Part shown: positions 35,667-47,597 of the stretch, one piece after another | How the letters are laid out: each line of letters opens with the position of its first letter | Numbering within the stretch: position 1 is the stretch's first letter | Assembly (NCBI GenBank): GCA_903789615.1 | Contig: CAIFEV010000003.1 | Span: 62,001 to 126,000 of the forward strand | Direction of reading: 5' to 3' | Origin: an uncultured Lachnospiraceae bacterium | GTDB taxonomy: Bacteria; Bacillota; Clostridia; Lachnospirales; Lachnospiraceae | Length of the DNA: 64,000 nucleotides | Made by a program: the position numbers and the translations under genes | The notes under the pieces: generated by a model | Databases searched by the model: none | What the model was told of the DNA's origin: nothing | Seen by the model: only the letters and a program-made list of their open reading frames with translations

Positions 35667-36818
35667 ATGAGCGTTACGTATAAGATCATCGCAGAGAGCG
35701 GCCGCGCCAAACACGCGGTCGTTTCTACTGTTCATGGGGAAATTCAGACGCCGGTGTTCATGAATGTGGGCACCGTGGCGGCAATCAAAGGAGCTGTGAG
35801 CACCGTCGATCTGCACGAGATCGGAACGCAGGTGGAGCTGTGCAACACATATCATTTGCACGTGCGCACCGGCGACGAGCGGATCCGGCGCCTCGGCGGC
35901 CTGCACCGCTTTATGAACTGGGACCGTCCGATTCTCACCGATTCCGGCGGATTTCAGGTCTTTTCGCTGGCCGATCTGCGCAAGATCACTGAAAAGGGTG
36001 TCTCCTTCAAATCGCACATCGACGGCCACCGCATCTTCATGGGGCCGGAAGAGAGCATGCAGATTCAGAGCAACCTGGGATCGACGATCGCCATGGCATT
36101 CGACGAGTGCGCACCGGCGCTGGCCGACCGGGAGTATGTGGCCGCTTCCGTTGCCAGAACGGAGCGCTGGCTCCTGCGCTGCCGCGACGAGATGAAGCGT
36201 CTGAACGCGCTGCCGGACACGGTCAACCCGCAGCAGATGCTCTTCGGAATCAATCAGGGCGCGATCTATGAGGACATCCGCATCGCCAATGCCGAGCGCA
36301 TCCGCGAACTGGATCTGGACGGATATGCCGTCGGCGGCCTGGCTGTCGGCGAGAGCACGGAGCAGATGTATCACATTCTGGACGTAACGGTTCCGCATCT
36401 TCCGAAGGATAAACCGACATATCTTATGGGTGTCGGAACGCCGGCCAATATTCTGGAGGCTGTCGACAGAGGGGTGGATTTCTTTGACTGCGTGTATCCG
36501 AGCCGCAACGGACGGCACGGCAACGTGTACACAAAGCACGGGAAACTGAACCTGCTTAACGCGCGCTTCGCCGAGGATACGCGGCCCATAGAGGAAGACT
36601 GCACCTGTGAGGCGTGCCGCCACTATTCCAGGGCGTATATCCACCACCTGCTCAAGGCGAAGGAGATGCTCGGGATGCGGCTTTGTGTGATGCACAACCT
36701 TCGGTTTTACAATCACCTCTGCGAAGATATCCGGGATGCAATTGACGCGGGAAGGTATGAGGCGTTCAAGCGGGAACGCCTGGATATGCTGCAGGACGAG
36801 AGCCGGGACGAGGGTTGA
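35667..36818 (+). CDS. tgt: tRNA-guanine transglycosylase
   Basis: A 383-residue enzyme that swaps guanine-34 for the queuine precursor preQ1 in tRNAs with GUN anticodons. Catalytic Asp lies in ILTDSGGFQVFSL and the nucleophile in FFDCVYPSRNGRHG. The zinc site is C-x-C-x2-C with a downstream His (CTCEACRHYSRAYIHHLL). GAGGAAAG lies ahead of ATG 35667. queA is not next to it, but yajC follows, a common order in Bacillota. Confidence 0.97.
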   Translation: MSVTYKIIAESGRAKHAVVSTVHGEIQTPVFMNVGTVAAIKGAVSTVDLHEIGTQVELCNTYHLHVRTGDERIRRLGGLHRFMNWDRPILTDSGGFQVFSLADLRKITEKGVSFKSHIDGHRIFMGPEESMQIQSNLGSTIAMAFDECAPALADREYVAASVARTERWLLRCRDEMKRLNALPDTVNPQQMLFGINQGAIYEDIRIANAERIRELDLDGYAVGGLAVGESTEQMYHILDVTVPHLPKDKPTYLMGVGTPANILEAVDRGVDFFDCVYPSRNGRHGNVYTKHGKLNLLNARFAEDTRPIEEDCTCEACRHYSRAYIHHLLKAKEMLGMRLCVMHNLRFYNHLCEDIRDAIDAGRYEAFKRERLDMLQDESRDEG

Positions 36819-36884
36819 GCGATCTTCCGGGCGCGCACCGGAGGCTTCTGACGGACCGGTTTCCCGGCATGCACCCGGAATGTT

Positions 36885-36913
36885 TTGACAGCGGAACGGG
36901 TTTTGTGTATTAT
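36885..36913 (+). promoter_or_regulatory. Promoter of yajC
   Basis: A perfect TTGACA (36885-36890), 17-bp spacer and TATTAT (36908-36913). The gene starts 43 bases further on. Confidence 0.8.
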
Positions 36914-36955
36914 AATTCTATTGTTTTACACGAGAATTTCGGAGGTACAAGCAGT

Positions 36956-37324
36956 ATGCAGGAGTTGGGCGTCATTATCATATACATCGTCCTGATCGGT
37001 CTGATGTTATATTTTCTCATGGTCCGTCCGCAGAAAAAGCAGGAAAAGGAAAGAAAAGCACTCTATGATTCCATGGCAGTCGGCGATTATGTCTGCACGA
37101 CGAGCGGCTTTTACGGCCAGATCATGGATATCCAGGACGACACCGTCATCGTGGAATTCGGGAACAACAAGAACTGCCGCATCGCCATGAAGAGGGCGGC
37201 GATCGAGCAGGTCGAGAAGGCGGGAGCCGCCGCAGAGGCACAGGCCGCGAAGACCGAAGAGAAGAAAGATGACAGGAAAGACGACAAAAAGGACGAGAAG
37301 AAGTCCACGCTGAAGACAAAGTGA
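36956..37324 (+). CDS. yajC: Preprotein translocase subunit YajC
   Basis: A 122-residue single-span membrane protein. One transmembrane helix (about 4-24, VIIIYIVLIGLMLYFLMVRPQ) is followed by the conserved RPQKKQEKE turn and a small beta domain (VGDYVCTTSGFYGQI). It associates with SecDF at the translocon. The C-terminal 35 residues are an unusual Lys/Asp/Glu-rich tail (KKDDRKDDKKDEKK). ATG 36956 follows GGAGGT; the frame upstream to 36815 is not supported. It has its own strong promoter and terminator. Confidence 0.93.
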   Translation: MQELGVIIIYIVLIGLMLYFLMVRPQKKQEKERKALYDSMAVGDYVCTTSGFYGQIMDIQDDTVIVEFGNNKNCRIAMKRAAIEQVEKAGAAAEAQAAKTEEKKDDRKDDKKDEKKSTLKTK

Positions 37325-37364
37325 CGCGAAGAGGTGCGCTGCTTTACAAATTCACAAATCTGTT

Positions 37365-37399
37365 AACGCCGGGGCCGGTTGAGGGCCCCGGCGTTTTTC
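37365..37399 (+). terminator. Terminator after yajC
   Basis: A perfect 12-bp stem, AACGCCGGGGCC (37365-37376) with GGCCCCGGCGTT (37384-37395), with a T5 tract. Confidence 0.93.
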
Positions 37400-37428
37400 T
37401 TGAAAACAGGAAATGTTTGCGCTATCAT
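37400..37428 (+). promoter_or_regulatory. Promoter of leuB
   Basis: TTGAAA (37400-37405), 17-bp spacer, TATCAT (37423-37428), placed directly after the yajC terminator. No T-box, leader peptide or riboswitch is seen in the 35-base leader. Confidence 0.7.
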
Positions 37429-37462
37429 CAAACAAATTCACCAGATGAAAGGGAGGAACGGC

Positions 37463-38548
37463 ATGGCAGAGAAGACGATTACTCTGATCCCCGGCGACGG
37501 CATCGGCCCGGAGATTGTGGCCGAGGCGGTCAGGGTTCTGAACGCGGTAGCTGACAAATATGGTCACAAATTTTCTTATAAAAAAATTCTGATGGGCGGC
37601 TGCTCGATTGACGCGTACGGTGTTCCGCTCACGGATGAGGCGATTGAGACGGCGAAGTCCTCGGACGCGGTTCTGCTCGGAGCGGTCGGCGGCAAGGTCG
37701 GAAACTCCCGCTGGTATGATGTGGCGCCGAATCTGCGTCCTGAGGCCGGACTTCTGAAAATCCGCAAATCTCTGGAGCTTTTCGCCAATGTCCGTCCGGC
37801 TTATCTGTATCCGGAGCTCTCGGACGCATGCCCTCTCAAGCAGTCCCACTCAGGGGAAAGCTTTGATCTGGTCATCATGCGGGAACTCACGGGCGGCCTG
37901 TACTTCGGCGAGCGACACACGGAAGTTGTTGATGGGCTTCGCACCGCCACGGACACACTTGTGTACAGTGAAGAGGAGATCCGCCGCATTGCGGTGCGCG
38001 CGTTTGAAGTGGCTGAAAGACGCCGGAAGAAAGTGACCAGCGTTGACAAGGCCAATGTTCTGGATTCCTCCAGACTCTGGAGAACGGTCGTTCACGAAGT
38101 GGCAAAGAACTATCCGGATGTTGAACTGCAGGATATGCTGGTCGACAACTGTGCGATGCAGCTGGTGCATGATCCGGGCCAGTTTGACGTGATTCTCACC
38201 GAGAATATGTTCGGCGACATTCTCTCCGATGAGGCGAGCATGATCACAGGGTCGATCGGCATGCTGCCGAGCGCTTCCCTCGGATCCGGAAAACTCGGCC
38301 TGTACGAGCCGAGCCACGGATCGGCGCCGGATATCGCAGGTCTGGGGGTTGCCAACCCGCTGGCGACGATCCTCTCGGCGGCGATGCTGCTGCGCTACTC
38401 CTTTGACATGGACGCGGAGGCAGACGATGTGGAGACAGCCGTGAAGAAGGTTCTGAAAAGTGGTATCCGCACACCGGATATTTTCAGAGAGGGAGACCGG
38501 AAGGTCTCCACATCCGGCATGGGCGACGCAGTCATCGCGGCACTGTGA
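37463..38548 (+). CDS. leuB: 3-isopropylmalate dehydrogenase
   Basis: A 361-residue NAD-dependent decarboxylating dehydrogenase for the third step of leucine synthesis. Signatures are [12 protein letters not shown] at the start, the substrate-binding Arg region ([12 protein letters not shown], then [12 protein letters not shown]), and the metal-binding segment [16 protein letters not shown]. The C-terminal [14 protein letters not shown] is conserved. ATG 37463 is fixed by GGGAGG. leuA, leuC and leuD are not in the window. ilvD follows after 101 bases that hold two hairpins. Confidence 0.97.
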   Translation: MAEKTITLIPGDGIGPEIVAEAVRVLNAVADKYGHKFSYKKILMGGCSIDAYGVPLTDEAIETAKSSDAVLLGAVGGKVGNSRWYDVAPNLRPEAGLLKIRKSLELFANVRPAYLYPELSDACPLKQSHSGESFDLVIMRELTGGLYFGERHTEVVDGLRTATDTLVYSEEEIRRIAVRAFEVAERRRKKVTSVDKANVLDSSRLWRTVVHEVAKNYPDVELQDMLVDNCAMQLVHDPGQFDVILTENMFGDILSDEASMITGSIGMLPSASLGSGKLGLYEPSHGSAPDIAGLGVANPLATILSAAMLLRYSFDMDAEADDVETAVKKVLKSGIRTPDIFREGDRKVSTSGMGDAVIAAL

Positions 38549-38590
38549 AAAGAGCACAGCAGATTTCTTCAGCCGGGCACGGGCAAGGAA

Positions 38591-38636
38591 GCCGGTGCGC
38601 CGGCATTTGTCATAGGTTAGCCCGCTGCGTGCGGGC
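38591..38636 (+). repeat. Two GC-rich hairpins ahead of ilvD
   Basis: GCCGG/CCGGC (38591-38604, 4-base loop) and GCCCGC/GCGGGC (38620-38636, 5-base loop) lie directly before the GGGAGG ribosome binding site of ilvD. Neither has a T-tract. They may affect ilvD mRNA stability or translation. No T-box signature is seen. Confidence 0.45.
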
Positions 38637-38649
38637 AGGGAGGTAAAGG

Positions 38650-40338
38650 ATGAAGAGTGATGTGGTAAAGAAGGGAATGCAGGCGGCACCGGCGAGATCG
38701 CTGTTCAACGCCCTTGGGTTCACAAAGGAAGAAATGGACAAGCCGCTTGTCGGCATTGTCAGCTCATACAATGAAATTGTTCCGGGACATATGAACATCG
38801 ACAAGATCGTCGAAGCTGTGAAGCTGGGCGTGGCAGAAGCCGGCGGGATGCCGGTGGTATTCCCGGCGATCGCGGTCTGCGACGGCATCGCGATGGGGCA
38901 TATCGGCATGAAGTATTCGCTGGTAACCCGCGACCTGATCGCGGATTCCACTGAGGCGATGGCGCTCGCACATCAGTTTGACGCGCTGGTCATGGTGCCC
39001 AACTGCGACAAGAACGTGCCGGGGCTGCTGATGGCTGCAGCCCGCGTGAATGTCCCGACGGTATTCGTGTCCGGCGGCCCGATGCTGGCCGGTCACATCG
39101 GCGGGCGCAAGAGAAGCCTGTCCTCAATGTTTGAGGCGGTCGGATCCTATGCGGCCGGCACGATGACGGAAGACGAGGTGACGGAGTACGAGCAGAAGGT
39201 CTGCCCGACCTGCGGATCCTGCTCCGGCATGTACACCGCAAACTCCATGAACTGCCTGACGGAGGCGATCGGCATGGGACTACGCGGAAACGGCACGATC
39301 CCGGCCGTGTACTCCGACCGCCTGCGCCTTGCAAAGCACGCCGGAATGGCTGTCATGGAGATGTACCGCAAAAATATCCGCCCCAGAGACATCATCACGA
39401 AGCAGTCCATCATCAACGCGCTGACGGTTGACATGGCGCTGGGATGCTCCACCAACACGATGCTGCATCTGCCGGCCATCGCGCATGAGATCGGATTTGA
39501 TTTCGACATCAAGGACGCCAACGCAATCTCCGACAGGACGCCGAACCTGTGCCATCTGGCACCGGCCGGCCCGACATATATCGAGGATCTGAACGAGGCC
39601 GGCGGCGTGTACGCCGTCATGAAGGAACTGGCGGACGCCGGCCTGCTTGACACCAGCTGCATGACGGTCACCGGAAAGACGATCGGCGAGAACATCGCAG
39701 ATGCGCAGAACCTCAATCCGGAAGTTATCCGGCCGCTCTCCAATCCGTACATGAAGACGGGCGGGCTGGCGGTTCTCTCCGGCAATCTCGCGCCGGACGG
39801 CTCGGTTGTAAAGCGCTCGGCGGTTGTTCCGGAGATGATGGTTCACGATGGCCCGGCCAGAGTCTTTGACTGTGAGGAGGACGCGATTTCCGCCATCACC
39901 GGAGGGAAGATCGTTCCGGGTGACGTCGTTGTCATCCGATACGAGGGACCGAAGGGCGGTCCGGGCATGCGCGAGATGCTGAATCCGACGTCGGCGATTG
40001 CCGGCATGGGACTCGGCTCTTCCGTTGCCCTTATCACCGACGGACGCTTCTCCGGCGCCAGCCGCGGCGCTTCCATCGGCCATGTGTCTCCGGAGGCGGC
40101 TGTCGGCGGCCCGATCGCGCTTGTACACGAAGGCGACCGGATCCACATCGACATCCCCAACTGCATCATCCGGCTGGAAGTTTCCGATGAAGAGCTCGCA
40201 AAGCGGCGCGCTGCCTGGACTCCAAGAGAGCCGAAGGTGACCACCGGATATCTGAAGAGATATCAGTACCTTGTGACGAGCGGCAACCGCGGTGCGGTGC
40301 TGGAAGTTCCGGGTGAGAAGAGGGAAACGCAGCGGTGA
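38650..40338 (+). CDS. ilvD: Dihydroxy-acid dehydratase
   Basis: A 562-residue iron-sulfur dehydratase that makes the 2-keto acids for valine and isoleucine. Conserved elements are [16 protein letters not shown] near residue 120, the cluster motif [18 protein letters not shown] near residue 190, and GSTN-like [15 protein letters not shown]. The C-terminal segment [14 protein letters not shown] is typical. It starts 11 bases after AGGGAGGT and is followed 22 bases later by ilvB. A second, diverged member of the same superfamily lies at the right edge of the window. Confidence 0.97.
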   Translation: MKSDVVKKGMQAAPARSLFNALGFTKEEMDKPLVGIVSSYNEIVPGHMNIDKIVEAVKLGVAEAGGMPVVFPAIAVCDGIAMGHIGMKYSLVTRDLIADSTEAMALAHQFDALVMVPNCDKNVPGLLMAAARVNVPTVFVSGGPMLAGHIGGRKRSLSSMFEAVGSYAAGTMTEDEVTEYEQKVCPTCGSCSGMYTANSMNCLTEAIGMGLRGNGTIPAVYSDRLRLAKHAGMAVMEMYRKNIRPRDIITKQSIINALTVDMALGCSTNTMLHLPAIAHEIGFDFDIKDANAISDRTPNLCHLAPAGPTYIEDLNEAGGVYAVMKELADAGLLDTSCMTVTGKTIGENIADAQNLNPEVIRPLSNPYMKTGGLAVLSGNLAPDGSVVKRSAVVPEMMVHDGPARVFDCEEDAISAITGGKIVPGDVVVIRYEGPKGGPGMREMLNPTSAIAGMGLGSSVALITDGRFSGASRGASIGHVSPEAAVGGPIALVHEGDRIHIDIPNCIIRLEVSDEELAKRRAAWTPREPKVTTGYLKRYQYLVTSGNRGAVLEVPGEKRETQR

Positions 40339-40360
40339 GAGAAAACGGCAGGAGAGAGGC

Positions 40361-42085
40361 ATGAAACTTACAGGAGCTGAAATCCTCATTGAGACGCTGA
40401 AGGAACAGGGCGTTGATACGGTCTTCGGATATCCGGGCGGCGCGATTCTGGATGTATACGACGCGCTCTACAGGCACAGTGATGAGATCACCCATTATCT
40501 TATGAGCCATGAACAGGGAGCCGCCCATGCGGCGGACGGGTACGCGCGTGCCACCGGAAAGGTCGGCGTGTGCTTTGCCACGAGCGGACCGGGAGCCACC
40601 AATCTGGTGACCGGGATCGCCACGGCCTACATGGACTCCGTCCCGATCGTGGCGATCACCTGCAATGTCGGCATCAGTCTGCTCGGCAAGGACTCCTTTC
40701 AGGAGATTGATATCACCGGGGTGACGCTGCCGATCACCAAGCACAATTTTATCGTGAAAGATGTGAAGGATCTGGCGGACACCGTCCGCCGGGCCTTTGC
40801 GATCGCGAAGAGCGGCCGCCCGGGTCCTGTCCTGGTGGACATCACGAAAAATGTCACCTCGTCGCCCTGTGAGTATGAGCCGGAAAAGGCACAGGAAATT
40901 CCACCCGTGACGGACACAATCCGGGAAGAAAACCTTGAAAGAGCACTGGCGATGATCCAGGCGGCAAAGAAGCCGTTTGTCTACGTGGGCGGCGGTGTTG
41001 TGCGAAGCGGCGGATACAGGGAGCTCCGTGAATTTGTCAGCCGGATTGACGCGCCGGCCGGTGATTCCCTCATGGGAAAAGGGTGTATTGACGGAAACGA
41101 TCCGCACTACACCGGCATGATCGGCATGCACGGGACGAAGACCAGCAACTTCGCGGCCAGCGAGTGTGACCTGCTCATTGCCGTCGGCGCCAGATTTGCC
41201 GACCGCGTGACGGGCAACGCCAGGAAGTTCGCCCAGCACGCAAAGATCCTGCAGTTTGACATCGACCCGGCGGAAATCAACAAAAACGTGCAGACCGACG
41301 CGAGCGTCGTGGGCGATGTGAAGGAAATCCTGCAGCGGCTGAACGCAAAGCTTCCGCAGCTTCACCACGAGGAGTGGATGCGTCACATCAGCGGGGATAA
41401 GGAAAAATATCCGCTCGCCTGGGACAGGACCGGCCTGAACGGCCCCTCCATGGTCGAGGCGATGTACAGGATCACCGGCGGAGATGCGATCATCTCCACC
41501 GACGTGGGGCAGCATCAGATGTGGGCCGCGCAGCATTACCGCTTCAGCCGCCCGGGGCAGCTGCTCACCAGCGGCGGCCTCGGAACGATGGGGTACGGCC
41601 TGGGCGCCGCGATCGGCGCAAAGGTCGGCCGGAAGGACAAGGTTGTCATCAACTGCGGCGGCGACGGATGCTTCCGCATGAACATGATCGAAGTCATGAC
41701 AATGGCGCACTACAACATTCCGGTGATTGAGGTGGTCTTTGACAACCAGGTGCTCGGCATGGTCCGCCAGTGGCAGGATCTGTTCTACGGGAAGCGCTAT
41801 TCCCAGACGGTTCTGGAACAGAATGCCGACTATGTGAAGATCGCGGAAGGCATGGGTGTAAAGGGATACCGCGTGAGCACGCTCCCGGAGTTTGAGGAGG
41901 CGCTGTCCGAGGCGGTGCGTCTTGACATTCCCTGTGTTATTGACGCCGTCATCGGAAAAGATGACAAGGTGTTCCCGATGGTGAGCCCGGGCGCTGCGAT
42001 TTCGGAGGCATTTGACAGGAAGGATCTCGAAGATAACGACGGGAAAATTCCAAAGAAGGACGGCAGGAAGAAAAAAGAAAACTAA
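40361..42085 (+). CDS. ilvB: Acetolactate synthase, large (catalytic) subunit
   Basis: A 574-residue thiamine diphosphate enzyme joining two pyruvates, or pyruvate and 2-ketobutyrate, for branched-chain amino acids. Motifs are [17 protein letters not shown] near residue 25, the catalytic Glu in [14 protein letters not shown], and the TPP-binding [13 protein letters not shown] near residue 430 with [13 protein letters not shown]. Activity assignment as anabolic IlvB rather than catabolic AlsS rests on context beside ilvD and leuB. The regulatory subunit ilvN and ilvC are not adjacent. ATG 40361 follows AGGAGAG. The last 25 residues are Lys/Asp-rich. Confidence 0.95.
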   Translation: MKLTGAEILIETLKEQGVDTVFGYPGGAILDVYDALYRHSDEITHYLMSHEQGAAHAADGYARATGKVGVCFATSGPGATNLVTGIATAYMDSVPIVAITCNVGISLLGKDSFQEIDITGVTLPITKHNFIVKDVKDLADTVRRAFAIAKSGRPGPVLVDITKNVTSSPCEYEPEKAQEIPPVTDTIREENLERALAMIQAAKKPFVYVGGGVVRSGGYRELREFVSRIDAPAGDSLMGKGCIDGNDPHYTGMIGMHGTKTSNFAASECDLLIAVGARFADRVTGNARKFAQHAKILQFDIDPAEINKNVQTDASVVGDVKEILQRLNAKLPQLHHEEWMRHISGDKEKYPLAWDRTGLNGPSMVEAMYRITGGDAIISTDVGQHQMWAAQHYRFSRPGQLLTSGGLGTMGYGLGAAIGAKVGRKDKVVINCGGDGCFRMNMIEVMTMAHYNIPVIEVVFDNQVLGMVRQWQDLFYGKRYSQTVLEQNADYVKIAEGMGVKGYRVSTLPEFEEALSEAVRLDIPCVIDAVIGKDDKVFPMVSPGAAISEAFDRKDLEDNDGKIPKKDGRKKKEN

Positions 42086-42102
42086 ATCACCTTTGTTTGC
42101 GC

Positions 42103-42108
42103 TATAAT
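42103..42108 (+). promoter_or_regulatory. -10 box ahead of serC
   Basis: A perfect TATAAT lies 33 bases before serC. The spacing-correct -35 region (AACTAA) is poor, so this may be a weak or activator-dependent promoter. The core TTTGCGCTATAAT echoes the leuB promoter (TTTGCGCTATCAT). Confidence 0.5.
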
Positions 42109-42140
42109 AGTAAAAATCTTTTTAACGGGAGGAACAGAAT

Positions 42141-43223
42141 ATGGGTCGGGTATACAACTTCAGTGCGGGTCCCGCAATGCTGCCGCTTGAGGTGCTTGAG
42201 GAAGCACAGGCTGACATGCTGGATTACAAGGGCTCAGGCCAGTCCGTCATGGAGATGAGTCATCGATCTAAGGTGTTCGACGACATCATCAAAGAGGCGG
42301 AAGCTGATTTCAGAAAGCTTGTCGGTGTACCGGACAACTATTCTGTTCTTTTCCTGCAGGGCGGCGGTTCGCAGCAGTTCTCGGCAGTTCCGCTGAATCT
42401 CTATAAAAACCGCAAGGCCGGTTACATCAACACCGGAAACTGGGCCAACAAAGCCAGACAGGAGGCGGCGCGCTACGGAAAGGCTGTTGAGCTTGCCTCC
42501 AGCAAGGACAAAAACTATACCTATATTCCGGACTGCCGGGATCTTCCGATAACGGACGACATGGATTATGTCTACATCTGCCAGAACAACACGATCTACG
42601 GCACCCGCTATCCCGAACTTCCCAATACAAAGGGGAAGATTCTTGTCTCGGACGTTTCATCCATGTTCCTGTCCGAGCCGATCGACGTCACAAAGTACGG
42701 CGTGGTGTACGGCGGCGTTCAGAAGAACGTGGGCCCGGCCGGCGTCGTGATCGACATCATCCGCAGGGACCTGATCCGCGATGACGTGTGTCCGGAGACA
42801 CCGACCATGCTGAAGTGGAAGACGGAAGATGACAAGGGGTCGCTTTACAACACGCCGAACTGCTGGGGCATCTACATCTGTGGTCTGGTGTTCAAGTGGC
42901 TCTTAAAGCAGGGCGGCCTTGCCTCCATGAAGGAGAGGAATGAGCACAAGGCAGCCATTCTCTACGATTATCTGGACCAGAGCCGTCTGTTCCACCCGAC
43001 GGTTCAGCCTCCGTACCGTTCGCTTATGAACGTGCCATTTGTCACCGGCGACAAGGAGATGGACGCGAAATTCGTGGCAGAGGCCGCAGAGCACGGACTC
43101 GTGAACGTCAAGGGACACCGCACCGTCGGCGGCATGCGGGCGTCGATCTACAACGCCATGCCGGAAGAGGGCGTAAAAGCGCTGGTTGCGTTCATGGACA
43201 AGTTCGAGAAGGAGAATGCGTGA
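42141..43223 (+). CDS. serC: Phosphoserine aminotransferase
   Basis: A 360-residue PLP enzyme that makes 3-phosphoserine from 3-phosphohydroxypyruvate and glutamate. It opens with the family hallmark YNFSAGPAMLPLEVL. Substrate and PLP contacts include EMSHRSK, LFLQGGGSQQFSAVP, and the Schiff-base Lys in YGGVQKNVGPAG near residue 195. GGGAGG precedes ATG 42141. The stop overlaps the ATG of serA (TGATG), so the two serine genes are translationally coupled. serB is absent here. Confidence 0.97.
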   Translation: MGRVYNFSAGPAMLPLEVLEEAQADMLDYKGSGQSVMEMSHRSKVFDDIIKEAEADFRKLVGVPDNYSVLFLQGGGSQQFSAVPLNLYKNRKAGYINTGNWANKARQEAARYGKAVELASSKDKNYTYIPDCRDLPITDDMDYVYICQNNTIYGTRYPELPNTKGKILVSDVSSMFLSEPIDVTKYGVVYGGVQKNVGPAGVVIDIIRRDLIRDDVCPETPTMLKWKTEDDKGSLYNTPNCWGIYICGLVFKWLLKQGGLASMKERNEHKAAILYDYLDQSRLFHPTVQPPYRSLMNVPFVTGDKEMDAKFVAEAAEHGLVNVKGHRTVGGMRASIYNAMPEEGVKALVAFMDKFEKENA

Positions 43224-44386
43224 TGATAAATGTCGCCTGCCTGAATAATATCTCGGAAAAGGGCCTTGCCCTCTTCACGAGCGGATACAACACGAAAGCG
43301 GAACTGGCCGACGCGGATCTGGTTCTCGTCCGCTCGGCGAAGATGCATGACCTTACGCTTCCGGAAAAGCTGCTTGCCATCGGCCGCGCCGGGGCGGGGG
43401 TCAACAACATCCCTCTTGATGCGTGTGCTGAAGCCGGCATCGTTGTGTTCAACACGCCGGGCGCCAATGCCAACGCGGTGAAGGAGGAGGTTATCGCCGC
43501 CCTGCTTCTGGGCTCCAGAGATTACGTGGACGCGATGAAGTGGGTCGAGGACAACAAAGAGGACGCCAACATCGCCAAGGATGCGGAGAAGGCCAAGAAG
43601 GCGTTCGCCGGCCGCGAGATCATGGGGAAGAAGCTGGGCGTCATCGGCCTCGGCGCAATCGGTCAGCTTGTCTGCAATGCGGCGGTGTCGCTTGGCATGG
43701 AAGTGTTCGGATATGATCCGTATCTCTCTGTGAACGCCGCCTGGAATCTCTCCAGCAAGGTTGAGCACATTGAGAATGTGAATGACATCTACCGCCAGTG
43801 CGACTACATCACGATTCATGTGCCGGCGATGGATTCCACGAAGGGCATGATCGGCCGGGAAGCCTTCGATCTGATGAAGGAAGGTGTGGTGCTCATCAAC
43901 TGTGCGAGAGACACGCTGGTCGATGAGCCGGCGCTCATCGACGCCGTGAAGACCGGCAGAGTCGCGCATTACATCACCGACTTCGCGACGCCGGGCATCA
44001 CAGAGCTTCCGCACACCATCATCTTCCCGCACCTTGGTGCCTCCACCGAGGAAGCCGAGGAGAACTGCGCGAAGATGGCCGTGAGGCAGCTGCGCGACTA
44101 TGTTGAAAACGGCAACATCGTCAACTCGGTCAATTTCCCGTCCTGCACGATGGGTGTGTGCCACACCGCATCCCGCGTGGCAGTTCTCCACCGCAACGTG
44201 CCGTCCATGATCAGCCGGATCACAGATGCGTTCGGCGACGCGGGCTGCAACATCGCCAACATGTCCAATCAGAGCAAGGGCGCCTATGCCTATACGCTGC
44301 TGGACCTGGATGTTCCGGCTCCGGAAGAGGTCATCAAAACGATTGAGTCCCGCAAGGACATCATCCGGGTGCGCGTGGTGAAATAA
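43223..44386 (+). CDS. serA: D-3-phosphoglycerate dehydrogenase
   Basis: A 387-residue NAD-dependent dehydrogenase for the first step of serine synthesis. The NAD-binding motif is GVIGLGAIGQLVCN near residue 145; the catalytic Arg/Glu/His region includes NCARDTLVDEPAL and FPHLGASTEEAEENCA. A C-terminal ACT domain (about 318-387, VPSMISRITDAFGDAGCNI) probably senses serine. It belongs to the short type with one ACT domain. ATG 43223 overlaps the serC stop; an in-frame GTG lies one codon earlier. A terminator follows. Confidence 0.96.
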   Translation: MINVACLNNISEKGLALFTSGYNTKAELADADLVLVRSAKMHDLTLPEKLLAIGRAGAGVNNIPLDACAEAGIVVFNTPGANANAVKEEVIAALLLGSRDYVDAMKWVEDNKEDANIAKDAEKAKKAFAGREIMGKKLGVIGLGAIGQLVCNAAVSLGMEVFGYDPYLSVNAAWNLSSKVEHIENVNDIYRQCDYITIHVPAMDSTKGMIGREAFDLMKEGVVLINCARDTLVDEPALIDAVKTGRVAHYITDFATPGITELPHTIIFPHLGASTEEAEENCAKMAVRQLRDYVENGNIVNSVNFPSCTMGVCHTASRVAVLHRNVPSMISRITDAFGDAGCNIANMSNQSKGAYAYTLLDLDVPAPEEVIKTIESRKDIIRVRVVK

Positions 44387-44416
44387 GGCACACCGGACAG
44401 GAAAATCTTAAAACAA

Positions 44417-44462
44417 CAAAGACTGCTGCCTGCGTTTATATGCGCGGCGGCGGTCTTTTTTT
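44417..44462 (+). terminator. Terminator after serA
   Basis: AAAGACTGCTGCCTGCG pairs with CGCGGCGGCGGTCTTT as an imperfect stem, followed by a T7 tract. Confidence 0.85.
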
Positions 44463-44511
44463 ATTGACAATGACACAAGAGAACAGCAGCCGGATTCATA
44501 CAGAGACGCAC

Positions 44512-44540
44512 GTGACAAAGAAGGAAAAGTAAACTATAAT
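44512..44540 (+). promoter_or_regulatory. Promoter of hppA
   Basis: GTGACA (44512-44517), 17-bp spacer, perfect TATAAT (44535-44540). Transcription would start about 27 bases before the gene. Confidence 0.8.
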
Positions 44541-44573
44541 AAAACCAATAAAACTAAATAGGAGGTACCAGGT

Positions 44574-46658
<2,085 letters not shown>

Positions 46659-46661
46659 ATG

Positions 46662-46670
46662 TGTTATAAT
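46662..46670 (+). promoter_or_regulatory. Extended -10 promoter element for the esterase operon
   Basis: TGTTATAAT is a perfect extended -10 element starting three bases after the hppA stop. It lies 34 bases before the esterase start and may drive the esterase, GlgB-like and MscS genes. Confidence 0.6.
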
Positions 46671-46703
46671 CTATAGCAGAAACATCGTGAGGAGGTACAT
46701 CCC

Positions 46704-47552
46704 TTGATTTACCGGAAAGTGGAAACAGAAGTAGACTATGAGGCACTCGGGATCCGTCACACGGGTGAAAAGGCGTATTTTGTGACCTATGTGCACGCCA
46801 TAAATCCGGAGATTCACAGCCCCTTTAACCGCCCGTGCATCCTGATCTGCCCGGGCGGCGGCTATACCCATCTCTCTCCGCGGGAGGGAGAGCCGGTTGC
46901 GCTGGAGATGATGAAGAGAGGATTCAACGCGGTTGTTCTGCACTACAGTCTCGCACCCAACACATTTCCCTGCGCTCTGTATGAGGCGGCCTGGACGATC
47001 GACTGGCTGCGGGACCATGCGGCGGAGCTTGATATCGGCGCGCACCGCATTGTGGCGGCCGGATTCTCGGCCGGGGCGCATGTGGCGGCTTCGCTGGGCA
47101 CATTGTTTGATGAGCCGGAGATGGCTTCCTACAGTCGGAACTACCTGAAACGTGAAGCGCAGGAACTGCGGCCGGACGGTCTGATGCTCGGATATCCGGT
47201 CATCACGTCCGGAGAGCATGCACACAGAGGTTCCTTTGAGAATCTGCTGGGTAGCCGGTATGACGAGCTTCTCGGCAGTGTCTCCCTGGAGACCCGGGTG
47301 GATGCCGACACACCGAAGACATTCCTGTGGCACACCTGGGAGGATGAGGCCGTGCCGGTCGAGAATTCTCTTCTGTTTGCGCAGGCGCTGCGGAAAGCAG
47401 GTGTGTCCTGTGAACTTCACATCTTCCCGCATGGGTGCCACGGAATGGCGCTCGCGACGGAAGAGACCAATGACAGAAGCGGCAGAATGACCGATGAGCA
47501 GGCGGCTGTCTGGCCGGATCTGTTCGCAAACTGGGTAAATCACATGATCTGA
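46704..47552 (+). CDS. Alpha/beta-hydrolase, carbohydrate-esterase-like
   Basis: A 282-residue alpha/beta-hydrolase without signal peptide. The oxyanion segment is CPGGGYTHLSPREGEP; the nucleophile lies in AAGFSAGAHVAASLG near residue 120; the acid is in WEDEAVPVENS; the base His in FPHGCHGMAL. This matches the BD-FAE/acetyl-xylan-esterase-like group that removes acetyl or similar groups from sugars inside the cell. The start is TTG 46704 after GGAGG; no ATG is available. It precedes the GlgB-like gene by 45 bases, so the substrate may be an acylated sugar, but this is conjecture. Confidence 0.85.
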   Translation: MIYRKVETEVDYEALGIRHTGEKAYFVTYVHAINPEIHSPFNRPCILICPGGGYTHLSPREGEPVALEMMKRGFNAVVLHYSLAPNTFPCALYEAAWTIDWLRDHAAELDIGAHRIVAAGFSAGAHVAASLGTLFDEPEMASYSRNYLKREAQELRPDGLMLGYPVITSGEHAHRGSFENLLGSRYDELLGSVSLETRVDADTPKTFLWHTWEDEAVPVENSLLFAQALRKAGVSCELHIFPHGCHGMALATEETNDRSGRMTDEQAAVWPDLFANWVNHMI

Positions 47553-47597
47553 TTGATGCGGCGCTGCGGCGCGGTATGCCCGTCGGAAAGGAGTGCC

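Noticed and set aside
36815-36955. Upstream extension of yajC to 36815
   Set aside because: The promoter TTGACA-17-TATTAT lies inside this stretch and GGAGGT precedes ATG 36956, so the longer frame is not translated.
38549-38649. T-box leader ahead of ilvD
   Set aside because: The gap has two short hairpins but no T-box AGGGUGGNACCGCG motif, specifier loop or terminator, and is too short.
40166-41710. 514-codon minus-strand open frame
   Set aside because: It lies wholly opposite ilvB and the end of ilvD, which are unmistakable. It is His/Arg-rich shadow sequence.
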